A stretch of 7,385 bases of DNA from an uncultured Intrasporangium sp. (GTDB lineage Bacteria; Actinomycetota; Actinomycetes; Actinomycetales; Dermatophilaceae): the NCBI GenBank assembly GCA_937873285.1, contig CALMNV010000246.1, forward strand, positions 1 to 7,385, in the 5' to 3' direction. A program made the translations under genes and the position numbers. Within the stretch, counting starts at the first letter, position 1. Each line of letters starts with the position of its first letter. The notes under the pieces were generated by a model. It made no database searches. It saw only the letters and a program-made list of their open reading frames with translations, and was not told the origin of the DNA. Positions 1-5,875 of the stretch are shown one piece after another.

Positions 1-29
1 CGTCGGTTCGCCTGCCCGGGTCTCCGTCC

Positions 30-818
30 TCACGACCCGTGATCCTCGGCCACGAGCTTGGCGGCGAAGTCGAGGGCCTCGACGGCCTTGGGGTCGTTGA
101 GGTTGGGCGCTCCGTCGGGCTTGACCAGCTCGGCCCCGTTGGCCATCGCCCACAGCGGGAACGCCTCAGGCAGCTTGGGGTCGTAGCCGATGCGCTGCAG
201 TTTGGACCCCTGTGCTGCAAAGAGCTTCTTGGCCGTCGCCTCGAGCGCCGGCCAGTCCTTGGTCTGGATCTCGGCGGCGGTCACGCCCGCCCTCTGCAGG
301 GAGTTGCCGTCGATGAGGTTGGACATGACGACGTAGAACTCCGGTATGCCGTAGGGCTTGCCCTTGTAGGTCACCGAGGCCATCGCCGCCTCGCGGTACT
401 GGCTCGTGTCGATCCCCTGGTCGGTGATGCACTGGCCGAGGGGCTGCACGGCTCCCTTGGCGGCATACGTGCCGAGCAGGTTGCGGTCCATGTAGACCAG
501 GTCCGGCGGGTTGCCGCTCGCCAGCGCCGTGAGGAACTGCTGGGCGTTGAAGTCGCCCTTGTTGTGGGTGACCTTGACGCCGGGGTAGGCGGCGCTGAAC
601 GCGTCGATGCGGGCCTTGGCCACCTCGTCCTCACCGCCGAACCCCATGACGTTCAGCGCTCCAGACGGGCTTCCCCCGAACGCTCCGCCCGAGCCTCCCG
701 AGCCGCCCGACGCAGCGGGCGCGGGGCCCGACGAGGACGACCCGCCGACGCCGGCGCAGGCGCCGAGCGTGAGCACGAGCCCGAACGCTGCCAGCGGAAC
801 AAGACGATTGGAACGCAT
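30..818 (-). CDS. ABC transporter solute-binding lipoprotein (family 1-like), C-terminally truncated
   Basis: This 262-residue protein is probably a sugar-type ABC transporter solute-binding lipoprotein, anchored outside the membrane. Residues 1-20 form a signal peptide with Arg2 and Arg5 and a hydrophobic core, followed by a lipobox LGAC with Cys21 as the lipidated residue. A Gly/Ser/Pro-rich linker runs to about residue 52. The mature part starts like family 1 binding proteins: a beta strand (LNVMGFGG), AFSAAYPGVKV, then SGNPPDLVYMD and KPYGIPEF, which is the usual hinge-side pattern. The ATG at 818 is preceded by GGAGGT (825-830) with 6 bases of spacing. Family members are usually about 400-450 residues, so most of the second lobe is missing; translation ends at the TGA at 30-32. 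The other two frames of the last 29 bases do not resume a recognisable binding-protein sequence. No permease or ATPase gene lies in the window. It may be a decayed gene, or the left edge may be an assembly problem. Confidence 0.8.
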   Translation of the reverse strand: MRSNRLVPLAAFGLVLTLGACAGVGGSSSSGPAPAASGGSGGSGGAFGGSPSGALNVMGFGGEDEVAKARIDAFSAAYPGVKVTHNKGDFNAQQFLTALASGNPPDLVYMDRNLLGTYAAKGAVQPLGQCITDQGIDTSQYREAAMASVTYKGKPYGIPEFYVVMSNLIDGNSLQRAGVTAAEIQTKDWPALEATAKKLFAAQGSKLQRIGYDPKLPEAFPLWAMANGAELVKPDGAPNLNDPKAVEALDFAAKLVAEDHGS

Positions 819-824
819 TCAGCA

Positions 825-830
825 ACCTCC
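825..830 (-). promoter_or_regulatory. Strong Shine-Dalgarno site of the lipoprotein gene
   Basis: On the minus strand GGAGGT lies 6 bases upstream of the ATG at 818. It fixes the start directly before the signal peptide and shows that the 5' end of this otherwise truncated gene is intact. Confidence 0.8.
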
Positions 831-869
831 ACCTCTCGGCGGCCCGGGCGTGCCGCTTCTGCGCAGTGC

Positions 870-894
870 GTACCCGGGAGAAGTGCCCGCAAAC
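870..894 (-). promoter_or_regulatory. SigF/SigB-type promoter upstream of the lipoprotein gene
   Basis: Read on the minus strand, GTTT (894-891) is followed by 15 bases and then GGGTAC (875-870). This matches the published actinobacterial stress-sigma promoter pattern (mycobacterial SigF GTTT-N15-17-GGGTA, Streptomyces SigB GNNT-N14-16-GGGTAC/T). A transcript would start near 860-864, giving a leader of about 45 bases before the ATG at 818. It lies in the 164-base gap between the sigma gene and the lipoprotein gene. In my scan of both strands it was the only perfect match in the window. I infer, but cannot show, recognition by the neighbouring sigma factor. Confidence 0.7.
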
Positions 895-982
895 GAGCGG
901 CGGCCGAGAAGTGGACACCCGGACACGAGGACGCGGCGGACCCGCCCAGCTGGTCGACCCTGGTGGCCGGCTCGGCAGATGG

Positions 983-1822
983 TCAGGCGCCGACGCCGAA
1001 GGCCGGCGTCTCCTCCTGCTGCCCGTCCTGCCGGGTCAGCTCGTGGCGCAGCGTGCGCAGGATGCCGACGAGCAGCCGCGACACCTGCATCTGGCTGACA
1101 CCGAGCGCCGCACCGATCTGCGCCTGCGTGCACTCCTCGACGAAGCGCAGCCGCACGATCTGTCGCTCGCGCTCGGTCAGCCGGGCGAGGGCTCGACGCA
1201 GCGCGTCGTGGGTCTCGAGCGCCTCGTAGGGGTCGGCTCCCGGGGACGGCAGCTCGAGCTGCGAGGTGCCGCCGGGGGCGGGGGCGTCGAGGGACAGGGC
1301 ACGGTATGCCGCGGATGTCAGCCGTGCCTCGCTCACGATGCTGCGCGGCAGCGTCATCGCCTGGGCAAGGTCGTCCAGGCTCGGCTCCCGCCGCAGCTCG
1401 TGCAGCAGCAGCTCCTCGTGCTCGACGAGCGCCACCCGCAGCTCCTGCAGCCGGCGAGGTGGCCGGACCGTCCAGCCCGAGTCCCGGAAGTAGCGCTTGA
1501 TCTCGCCCGAGATGGTGGGGACCGCATAGACGGTGAAGCCCGCGCCCGCCCCGGGCCGGTAGCGCCGGACCGCCTTGACGAGGGCCATCCGCGCGACCTG
1601 GACGAGGTCGTCGAGCTCGATGCCCCGGCCGTAGTACCGACGGGCGACCGACTCGGCGAGATGCAGCGTGCGCAGCACCGCCTCCTGCTCCAGCCGCGCG
1701 CGCTGGGCCCGGTCGGTCGCGGCTCGGGCGGCTTCGAGCAGGGACTCGACGCCGTCCGGGTCCGCCTCGCCGGGTGGAGCCTGCGGCGGGTCTTCGAGCA
1801 GCGCTTCCGACGACGACCTCAC
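983..1822 (-). CDS. SigB/SigF/SigG-family RNA polymerase sigma factor
   Basis: This complete 279-residue alternative sigma factor of the stress and sporulation group (SigB of Bacillus, SigF of mycobacteria) would direct RNA polymerase to GTTT/GGGTA-type promoters. Region 2 spans about residues 43-113, with GIELDDLVQVARMALVKAV and the DNA-melting and -10 recognition segment containing VPTISGEIKRYFRD and then VRPPRRLQEL. Region 3 spans about 122-178 (REPSLDDLAQAM). Region 4 spans about 206-262, with LTERERQIVRLRF and a helix-turn-helix at 232-251. I chose the GTG at 1822 because GGAGG lies 6 bases upstream. An in-frame ATG at 1870 would add 16 residues but has no comparable ribosome site. The gene is divergent, over a 169-base gap, from a gene for a fused partner-switch regulator, which is the usual type of regulator for this sigma group. 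No separate anti-sigma gene is visible in the window. SigB, SigF and SigG paralogues cannot be told apart from sequence alone. Confidence 0.95.
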   Translation of the reverse strand: MRSSSEALLEDPPQAPPGEADPDGVESLLEAARAATDRAQRARLEQEAVLRTLHLAESVARRYYGRGIELDDLVQVARMALVKAVRRYRPGAGAGFTVYAVPTISGEIKRYFRDSGWTVRPPRRLQELRVALVEHEELLLHELRREPSLDDLAQAMTLPRSIVSEARLTSAAYRALSLDAPAPGGTSQLELPSPGADPYEALETHDALRRALARLTERERQIVRLRFVEECTQAQIGAALGVSQMQVSRLLVGILRTLRHELTRQDGQQEETPAFGVGA

Positions 1823-1991
1823 GACCGCCTCCTTCCCCTGGGGGACGGTGGCGCCGCTGCTGGACCACATGCCTGGGTTTACCAGACAAGCATCGGTGCA
1901 GCGATGGCGCAAGATCGCCGCGAGGGTTTGCGCCCGGCGGCCCGCGGGGACAGGTGTAGGGAGCAAGCGCGAGGTGACGAGAGGCTGCGGC
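1823..1991. promoter_or_regulatory. Divergent intergenic region between sigma factor and partner-switch genes
   Basis: These 169 bases must hold the promoters or leaders of both divergent genes. The sigma gene's ribosome site (GGAGG just upstream of the GTG at 1822) and that of the fusion gene (GAGAGG at 1979-1984, 7 bases before the GTG at 1992) are visible. On the plus strand GTTT (1926-1929) is followed by 16 bases and GGGGAC (1946-1951), one mismatch from GGGTAC. This would place a start site about 35 bases before the fusion gene and is a weak candidate SigF-type promoter. I found no convincing promoter for the sigma gene itself on the minus strand. Confidence 0.4.
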
Positions 1992-3512
1992 GTGACTGAC
2001 AGAGAGCGGGCACGGCTCTCGGCTGTCCCAGATCCGCCGGACCGGGCGGACGGGCACGAGCCGGCGGCACAGGACGTCCGTCGCCTCTTCGTGCCGGAGA
2101 CGACCCCGATGTTGCCGGCGGTGCAGGTGCGCGCCGGCTGCGCCTCCAGCAGCGTGGAGGGTCCGGGGTTCGCCTGGTTCGAGGTGGTGGGCAGGGCTGA
2201 CCGGGTCTGCATCGTCGTCGGCGACACGGTGGCCGAGGGACTGGTTGCGGCGTCGGTGGCCGCGCAGCTGCGTGGCATCGTCGGCCAGGCACTCGCGGCC
2301 GGGGCCGCGCCGGAGGAGGCGCTGGAGCAGCTGCAGCGGTATGCCGCACACACCCCCCAGGTGGCCGGCAGCAACGTCGTGGTCGCCTCGGTGGAGACCG
2401 GGACCGGCAGGACTCGGGCGTGCCACCGCGGGCACCTGCCCCCGCTCGTCCTGGGCCGCGACGGCCGGCCACGTGCCCTGGCTGTGGCACCGGCTCCCCC
2501 GCTCGGCGTGGCGGGCCACAGCGGCTGCGTCGAGGACCGGCTGCAGGACGGTGAGACCCTGGTCCTGTTCAGCAACGCGATGGTCGACCGGAGCACCGGG
2601 TCGGTCGACGCGCGGCTGAGACACCTGCGCCGCGATATCGGCTCCGACCCTGTGACCCCGTTGTCGGCGACGGTGGCCAACGTGCTCGCGCATCGTCTGC
2701 GGGACGCTCGGGGGCGCTCTGACGACGCCACCGTCGTGGCCGCCCGCTTCTCGGCCCGTCCCCGCGCACCATTCGACTCGGGGGCCATCCGGTCCCCGGG
2801 CGAGCAGCGAGCCGCCCGGCTGGGGCTGCGCACCTGGCTGCAGGATCTCGACGTCGGCGACGACATCGCCTTCGGCATCGAGCAGGCCGTCGCGGCCGCC
2901 CTCGCGCACCTCGGCAACGAGGTGCACCCCGTCTCCGACTGCGCGGTGCACGCGGTGGCGGCGTTGGGCGCGGACGGCGCGCTGACCGTGACGCTCCGGC
3001 ACACCTGCAGCAGCGGCACCGGCGCACAGGAGACGCCGAGACGCGACGAGACCCGGGCTCTGGGACTGATCCTCCTGCTGCACCTGGTCGAGGACGTGGA
3101 CGTGCAGCGTCCACACGACGGCCGGGGGACCGTCGTGCGGCTGCGACAGTCACTCTCGGCGCCGACGATGTTCGCGCCCTCGGAGCCAGCCATGCGGGCC
3201 GCGCCCGCCACGGCGCTCGAGGCATCGCTGTCCCGGGAGGACGCGCACCGGGTGCTCCTTCTGCGGGGAGCGCTGCGGCCCGGCACCCTGGAGGATCTGC
3301 GCCTTGCCCTTGCCGCCACGGCGGTCGCCCCGAGCCCGGTCGTCCTCGAGCTGTCCGAGGTCACCGAGCTGGGAGGTGCCGGGCTCGCACTGCTGCACCG
3401 GCTGGTCGGAGCCGGAGCGGTGGAGCTGCGCGCTGCCACGGGTAGCCCGGCTGCGTCGGTGATGCGCTCGAGCGCATTGCCCTTCCAGTCCACGCCCGCC
3501 CTCGCGACGTGA
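1992..3512 (+). CDS. Fused partner-switch regulator: SpoIIE/RsbU-type phosphatase, RsbW-like ATPase and STAS domain
   Basis: This 506-residue cytosolic protein contains the three components of a sigma-factor partner switch in one chain. Residues about 30-255 are a SpoIIE/RsbU-type PP2C domain (VCIVVGDTVAEGLVAA, ETLVLFSNAMVDR, SDDATVVAARF). Residues about 270-390 are an RsbW-like GHKL ATPase domain (RALGLILLL, DGRGTVVRLRQSL). Residues about 418-495 are an RsbV-like STAS domain (VLELSEVTELGGAGLALLHR). Key residues look lost. The GGD Asp aligns with Ala61 and the TDG Asp with Asn195, while Asp78 and Asp244/245 remain. The ATPase N-box Asn aligns with Ala302 and the D-x-G-x-G motif near 335-344 is absent. 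The STAS D-S-x-G is G461-G-A-G464. Rv1364c of Mycobacterium tuberculosis has the same domain order after a PAS sensor; here only about 30 residues precede the phosphatase domain. The GTG at 1992 follows GAGAGG; an internal ATG at residue 40 would cut into the domain. The 3' end overlaps the hydrolase gene by 4 bases. Architecture is confident; loss of activity is inferred from hand alignment. Confidence 0.88.
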   Translation: MTDRERARLSAVPDPPDRADGHEPAAQDVRRLFVPETTPMLPAVQVRAGCASSSVEGPGFAWFEVVGRADRVCIVVGDTVAEGLVAASVAAQLRGIVGQALAAGAAPEEALEQLQRYAAHTPQVAGSNVVVASVETGTGRTRACHRGHLPPLVLGRDGRPRALAVAPAPPLGVAGHSGCVEDRLQDGETLVLFSNAMVDRSTGSVDARLRHLRRDIGSDPVTPLSATVANVLAHRLRDARGRSDDATVVAARFSARPRAPFDSGAIRSPGEQRAARLGLRTWLQDLDVGDDIAFGIEQAVAAALAHLGNEVHPVSDCAVHAVAALGADGALTVTLRHTCSSGTGAQETPRRDETRALGLILLLHLVEDVDVQRPHDGRGTVVRLRQSLSAPTMFAPSEPAMRAAPATALEASLSREDAHRVLLLRGALRPGTLEDLRLALAATAVAPSPVVLELSEVTELGGAGLALLHRLVGAGAVELRAATGSPAASVMRSSALPFQSTPALAT

Positions 3513-4279
3513 GGGACGAGGCCGCCCAACCGCCGCGCGAGAGCTGGTCCCGCGTCGGGGATGCGATCGTGCATGCCTGGGAGTGCGGGCCGCTCACGGC
3601 GCAACGGGGCACGGTGGTGCTGCTGCCCGGCCTCGGGCTGCCCCGGTATCTGCACCGGGTCAGCTCCGCGGTGGGCGCGCTGGGGCTGCGCAGCGTGCTG
3701 CTCGACCTGCCCGGCTTCGGGCGGCGCGCCGGCTCCGGGGTGGCGCCCGACATCGACGAGATCGGTGGCGCCGCCGCCGCGTGGGTGAGGCGGCACGTGA
3801 CCGGCCCGGTGGTCGTGGCCGGTCACTCGACGGCGGCCCAGGCCGCCCTCGCGGCGGGGCTGCTGCTGCAGGAGTGCGTCGCGCCGCTCGCCGTCGTCCT
3901 GGGCGCGCCGACCTTCCGCCCGCCACACCGGCGGTGGGGGCGACTCCTCCTCGCGACGCCGGCGGCATACCGGCGTGACCCGCCGAGCGAGCTGCTCATC
4001 GCCGCGCCGGACCTGCTGCGTGGGCATCGCAACGTCGTGCGGGTGCTGCTCTCCGGCATGGCCGACGCGCCCGAGGAGAGCGTCCGGGGGCTGACGGTGC
4101 CGCTGGTGCTCACCGCCGGCAGGCTCGACACGTATGCGCCGGGCACCTGGCTGCACACCCTCCGGGCGGCCGCGCTGCGCAGCCCGTCGGTGCGCGTGGT
4201 GCAGCTCGAAGGCTCGCACAACAACCCCTACACCCGACCGGCGCAGGTGGCGCGCGTGCTCTGCTCTGCGCTGCCGTGA
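3509..4279 (+). CDS. Alpha/beta hydrolase, translationally coupled to the partner-switch gene
   Basis: This 256-residue alpha/beta-hydrolase-fold protein has no signal peptide and is probably cytosolic. An oxyanion-hole loop is seen at VVLLPGLGLPRYLH (36-49) and the nucleophile elbow is AGHSTA with Ser107. The likely acid is Asp207 (LTAGRLDTYAP) and the likely base His237 (EGSHNNPY), so the Ser-Asp-His triad appears complete and the order is canonical. The elbow ends in Ala rather than Gly. The GTG start overlaps the upstream TGA as GTGA (3509-3512), which implies one transcript and translational coupling with the partner-switch protein. Size and fold are like Bacillus RsbQ (about 270 residues), a hydrolase needed by the RsbP phosphatase for the energy-stress signal. 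That parallel rests on context only. The substrate cannot be predicted, and an ordinary esterase or lactonase role is possible. Confidence 0.85.
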   Translation: MRDEAAQPPRESWSRVGDAIVHAWECGPLTAQRGTVVLLPGLGLPRYLHRVSSAVGALGLRSVLLDLPGFGRRAGSGVAPDIDEIGGAAAAWVRRHVTGPVVVAGHSTAAQAALAAGLLLQECVAPLAVVLGAPTFRPPHRRWGRLLLATPAAYRRDPPSELLIAAPDLLRGHRNVVRVLLSGMADAPEESVRGLTVPLVLTAGRLDTYAPGTWLHTLRAAALRSPSVRVVQLEGSHNNPYTRPAQVARVLCSALP

Positions 4280-4282
4280 CCG

Positions 4283-4314
4283 GCGAGCCGGCGGCGCGGC
4301 CCGGCGGCGCTCGC
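4283..4314. terminator. Possible bidirectional terminator hairpin between convergent genes
   Basis: GCGAGC (4283-4288) and GCTCGC (4309-4314) are reverse complements, and an inner GCCGG/CCGGC pair can extend the structure. The hairpin lies in the 47-base gap between the convergent hydrolase and epimerase genes, where a shared terminator is expected. No T-tract follows on either strand, and the local GC content makes chance hairpins common. Confidence 0.3.
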
Positions 4315-4326
4315 GACAGGAGGCCG

Positions 4327-5394
4327 TCAGGTGAGTTCGCGCCGAGCCACCGTCCCCGCCCGTAGGCCGCGGGTCACCGCTTCGAGGACCCGGCGCGGTC
4401 GCAGCGCCGGGCTGGCGGTGCCGGCGCCGTCGGCCATGCCGCGGACGAGCTCGGCGAGCACCTCCCGGGCCGTATGCCGCGGGCGCCACCCCAGCTCCTC
4501 ACGGGCCCGGGTGGTGTCGACCCACGGCGCCTGCAGGGCCATGTCGACCCAGCCCGGGTCGAGTGGATGCAGGTGAGCCCGCCACGCTGCTGCCAGGACG
4601 GCTCGCGTGTGCTCCTGGCGCAAGGGGACGGGGCGCGCGCCGAGAGCCGCGGCGATGTCGTGACCGCGCAGGAGCGGCTCGGCGGCGAGGTTGAACGCGC
4701 CGCTCGCCCGCCGCTCCACGACGCGCACGACGGCGTCGGCGACGTCACGGGCATGCACGAGCTGGATCCCGAAGGCCGGGTCCACCGGGACGACCGGCAC
4801 GTGGCGAAGCAGCGCGCCGGGCACGACGCCCGGCAGCCCGCAGCGCAGCATCGGCCCGCCGGCGGCATACTGCCCGAGAAGCGTCGGGCGCAGCACCGCG
4901 GCGCGGTGCTGCGCTCCCGCGCCGGCCACCAGCCGGTCCAGCGCCGCCTCGGCTGCCACCTTGAGCTGGCTGTAGGTGGCGGTGGGCACGCCTGCGCGGG
5001 GATATCCCTCGTCGACGAGGGAGGCGGTCGTGCGCGGGGAGTAGACCGCCACCGACGACGTGTGCACCAGGTGCCCCACCCCGACGTCGAGCGCCGCGCC
5101 GACCACCCGCTCCAGGAGGGCCACGGAGGCGGCACGCAGGTAGTCGGGGCGCCGCATCGGCTGCAGGGCCCAGGCGAGGTGCACGAGCGCATCGGCCCCG
5201 CGCAGCAGCTCGCGCAGGCGCGTCTCGGAGGCCGGCAGCGCCAGGTCGAGAGCCGACCACCGCGCCACATCGTAGGGGGCCACGCGAGGCGGAGGCCGTC
5301 GCGCGACGGCGTCGACCTCGTGGCCGCGATCTCGCAGGACGCCGAGCAGGGCGGTGCCCAGGTTGCCGCTGGCTCCGGTGACGACGACCCTCAG
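4327..5394 (-). CDS. NAD-dependent epimerase/dehydratase (extended SDR family), start uncertain
   Basis: This is an extended short-chain dehydrogenase/reductase of about 355 residues counted from the CTG at 5394. The Rossmann motif GASGNLG sits at residues 7-13, the catalytic Ser segment HTSSVAVYSP near 111-120, and Tyr141 and Lys145 form YSQLK. NLAAEPLL follows further on, as in sugar-nucleotide epimerase relatives. The substrate is unknown. The start is a problem: no ATG, GTG or TTG lies in frame for a long way before the Rossmann motif, and the CTG at 5394 has no ribosome site. A GTG at 5417 overlaps the stop of the upstream ChaB-like gene as GTGA and would be the natural start. Its frame, however, stops after 8 codons. 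One extra C in the run of four C (minus strand, 5397-5400) would join it to the epimerase frame. This may be a sequencing error, a real frameshift, or a rare CTG start. The gene is last in the minus-strand group. Confidence 0.82.
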   Translation of the reverse strand: MRVVVTGASGNLGTALLGVLRDRGHEVDAVARRPPPRVAPYDVARWSALDLALPASETRLRELLRGADALVHLAWALQPMRRPDYLRAASVALLERVVGAALDVGVGHLVHTSSVAVYSPRTTASLVDEGYPRAGVPTATYSQLKVAAEAALDRLVAGAGAQHRAAVLRPTLLGQYAAGGPMLRCGLPGVVPGALLRHVPVVPVDPAFGIQLVHARDVADAVVRVVERRASGAFNLAAEPLLRGHDIAAALGARPVPLRQEHTRAVLAAAWRAHLHPLDPGWVDMALQAPWVDTTRAREELGWRPRHTAREVLAELVRGMADGAGTASPALRPRRVLEAVTRGLRAGTVARRELT

Positions 5395-5413
5395 CTGGGG
5401 CTGGTGTGCAGGC

Positions 5414-5836
5414 TCACGACCGGGCCGCGCGGGTCGCTCGGTCGTTGGCGCGTTGGATCGCCTCGACGAGCTGCGCCTTGTCCATGCTCGAGCGACCGCT
5501 GATCCCGAGCCGCTTGGCGATGTCGTAGAGGTGCCGCTTGCTCGCCGTCGTGTCGACGCCGCCGGCAGTGCCGCGGCTGCCGCGGCTGCCGCGGCTGCCG
5601 CGCGCGGCCGACCCCGAGCGAGCGGCCTGCTCGTCAGAGGGCCCCTTCTCCTCCTTGGGCTCCCAGTGGTCGCCCACCTTCTCGAAGGAGTGCTTGACGG
5701 AGGCGAAGGCGGTGCGGTGGGCACGCTCACCCTCGCCGTACTCCTCGACCGCCGAGTCATGGGTCTTCGCCCAGGTCTGCTGGGCCTTCTCGGGCGAGCG
5801 CCTCAGGGTCGAGGGCAGCTCCTCCTTGCCGGGCAT
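5414..5836 (-). CDS. ChaB-like protein with C-terminal Rho_N-like domain
   Basis: This 140-residue, highly charged soluble protein has two parts. Residues about 1-60 (LPSTLRRSPEKAQQTWAKTH, EEYGEGERAHRTAFASVKHS, then a Trp at 58) match the ChaB family, named from an Escherichia coli protein once linked to a cation transporter; its biochemical role is unclear. Residues about 98-132 (KRHLYDIAKRLGISGRSSMD, then KAQLVEAI) resemble the small helical Rho N-terminal or SAP-like fold, which often binds nucleic acid. Between them is a Gly/Ser/Arg linker with a repeated SRG unit. The ATG at 5836 has AGGAGG (5843-5848) 6 bases upstream. Frame continues upstream, but that extension lacks a better start and overlaps the preceding gene. 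The 3' end shares GTGA with the apparent start of the epimerase gene. ChaB-Rho_N fusions occur in actinobacteria, from my memory of the family. A role in stress is inferred from a possible upstream SigF-like promoter. Confidence 0.85.
   Translation of the reverse strand: MPGKEELPSTLRRSPEKAQQTWAKTHDSAVEEYGEGERAHRTAFASVKHSFEKVGDHWEPKEEKGPSDEQAARSGSAARGSRGSRGSRGTAGGVDTTASKRHLYDIAKRLGISGRSSMDKAQLVEAIQRANDRATRAARS
5571..5602 (-). repeat. 9-base tandem repeat encoding SRG units
   Basis: The plus strand carries three exact copies of CCGCGGCTG (5571-5597) and a partial fourth (5598-5602). It lies inside the ChaB-like gene and encodes the GSRGSRGSRGT linker. As the unit is three codons long, gain or loss of copies would keep the frame and only alter linker length. 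Confidence 0.85.
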
Positions 5837-5842
5837 GTGCGT

Positions 5843-5848
5843 CCTCCT
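5843..5848 (-). promoter_or_regulatory. Shine-Dalgarno site deciding the ChaB-like start
   Basis: AGGAGG on the minus strand lies 6 bases before the ATG at 5836. It supports this start over a further upstream in-frame ATG at 5959 that would add 41 residues without family similarity. Confidence 0.8.
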
Positions 5849-5875
5849 CTGTCGCAGGTCGGCCTGTCCCACTGC

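Noticed and set aside
578..590. GGGTA on the plus strand as a SigF -10 element
   Set aside because: It is inside the lipoprotein coding region, has no GTTT at the right distance and no gene downstream in that direction.
1877..1905. GTTT at 1877-1880 as a SigF-type -35 box on the plus strand
   Set aside because: No GGGTA-like hexamer follows at 14-17 bases.
1668..1991. Upstream in-frame extension of the partner-switch gene, which might hold a sensor domain
   Set aside because: It lies antisense to the start of the sigma gene, is Arg/Ser-rich without fold pattern, and the GTG at 1992 has its own ribosome site. No PAS or GAF pattern was seen.
819..3116. 765-codon minus-strand open frame
   Set aside because: It has no domain pattern, overlaps two convincing genes and shows the Arg/Pro/Gly-rich composition of an out-of-frame GC-rich read.
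983..4489. Very long minus-strand open frame running from the sigma gene far upstream, across the divergent genes
   Set aside because: Only the part from 1822 down is the sigma factor. The rest is low-complexity Arg/Ala/Pro-rich shadow opposite the partner-switch and hydrolase genes, a normal result of high GC.
5267..5760. N-terminal extension of the epimerase to an in-frame ATG at 5760
   Set aside because: The extension is Ser/Arg/Ala low-complexity sequence read out of frame across the ChaB-like gene, and epimerases of this family start just before the Rossmann motif.
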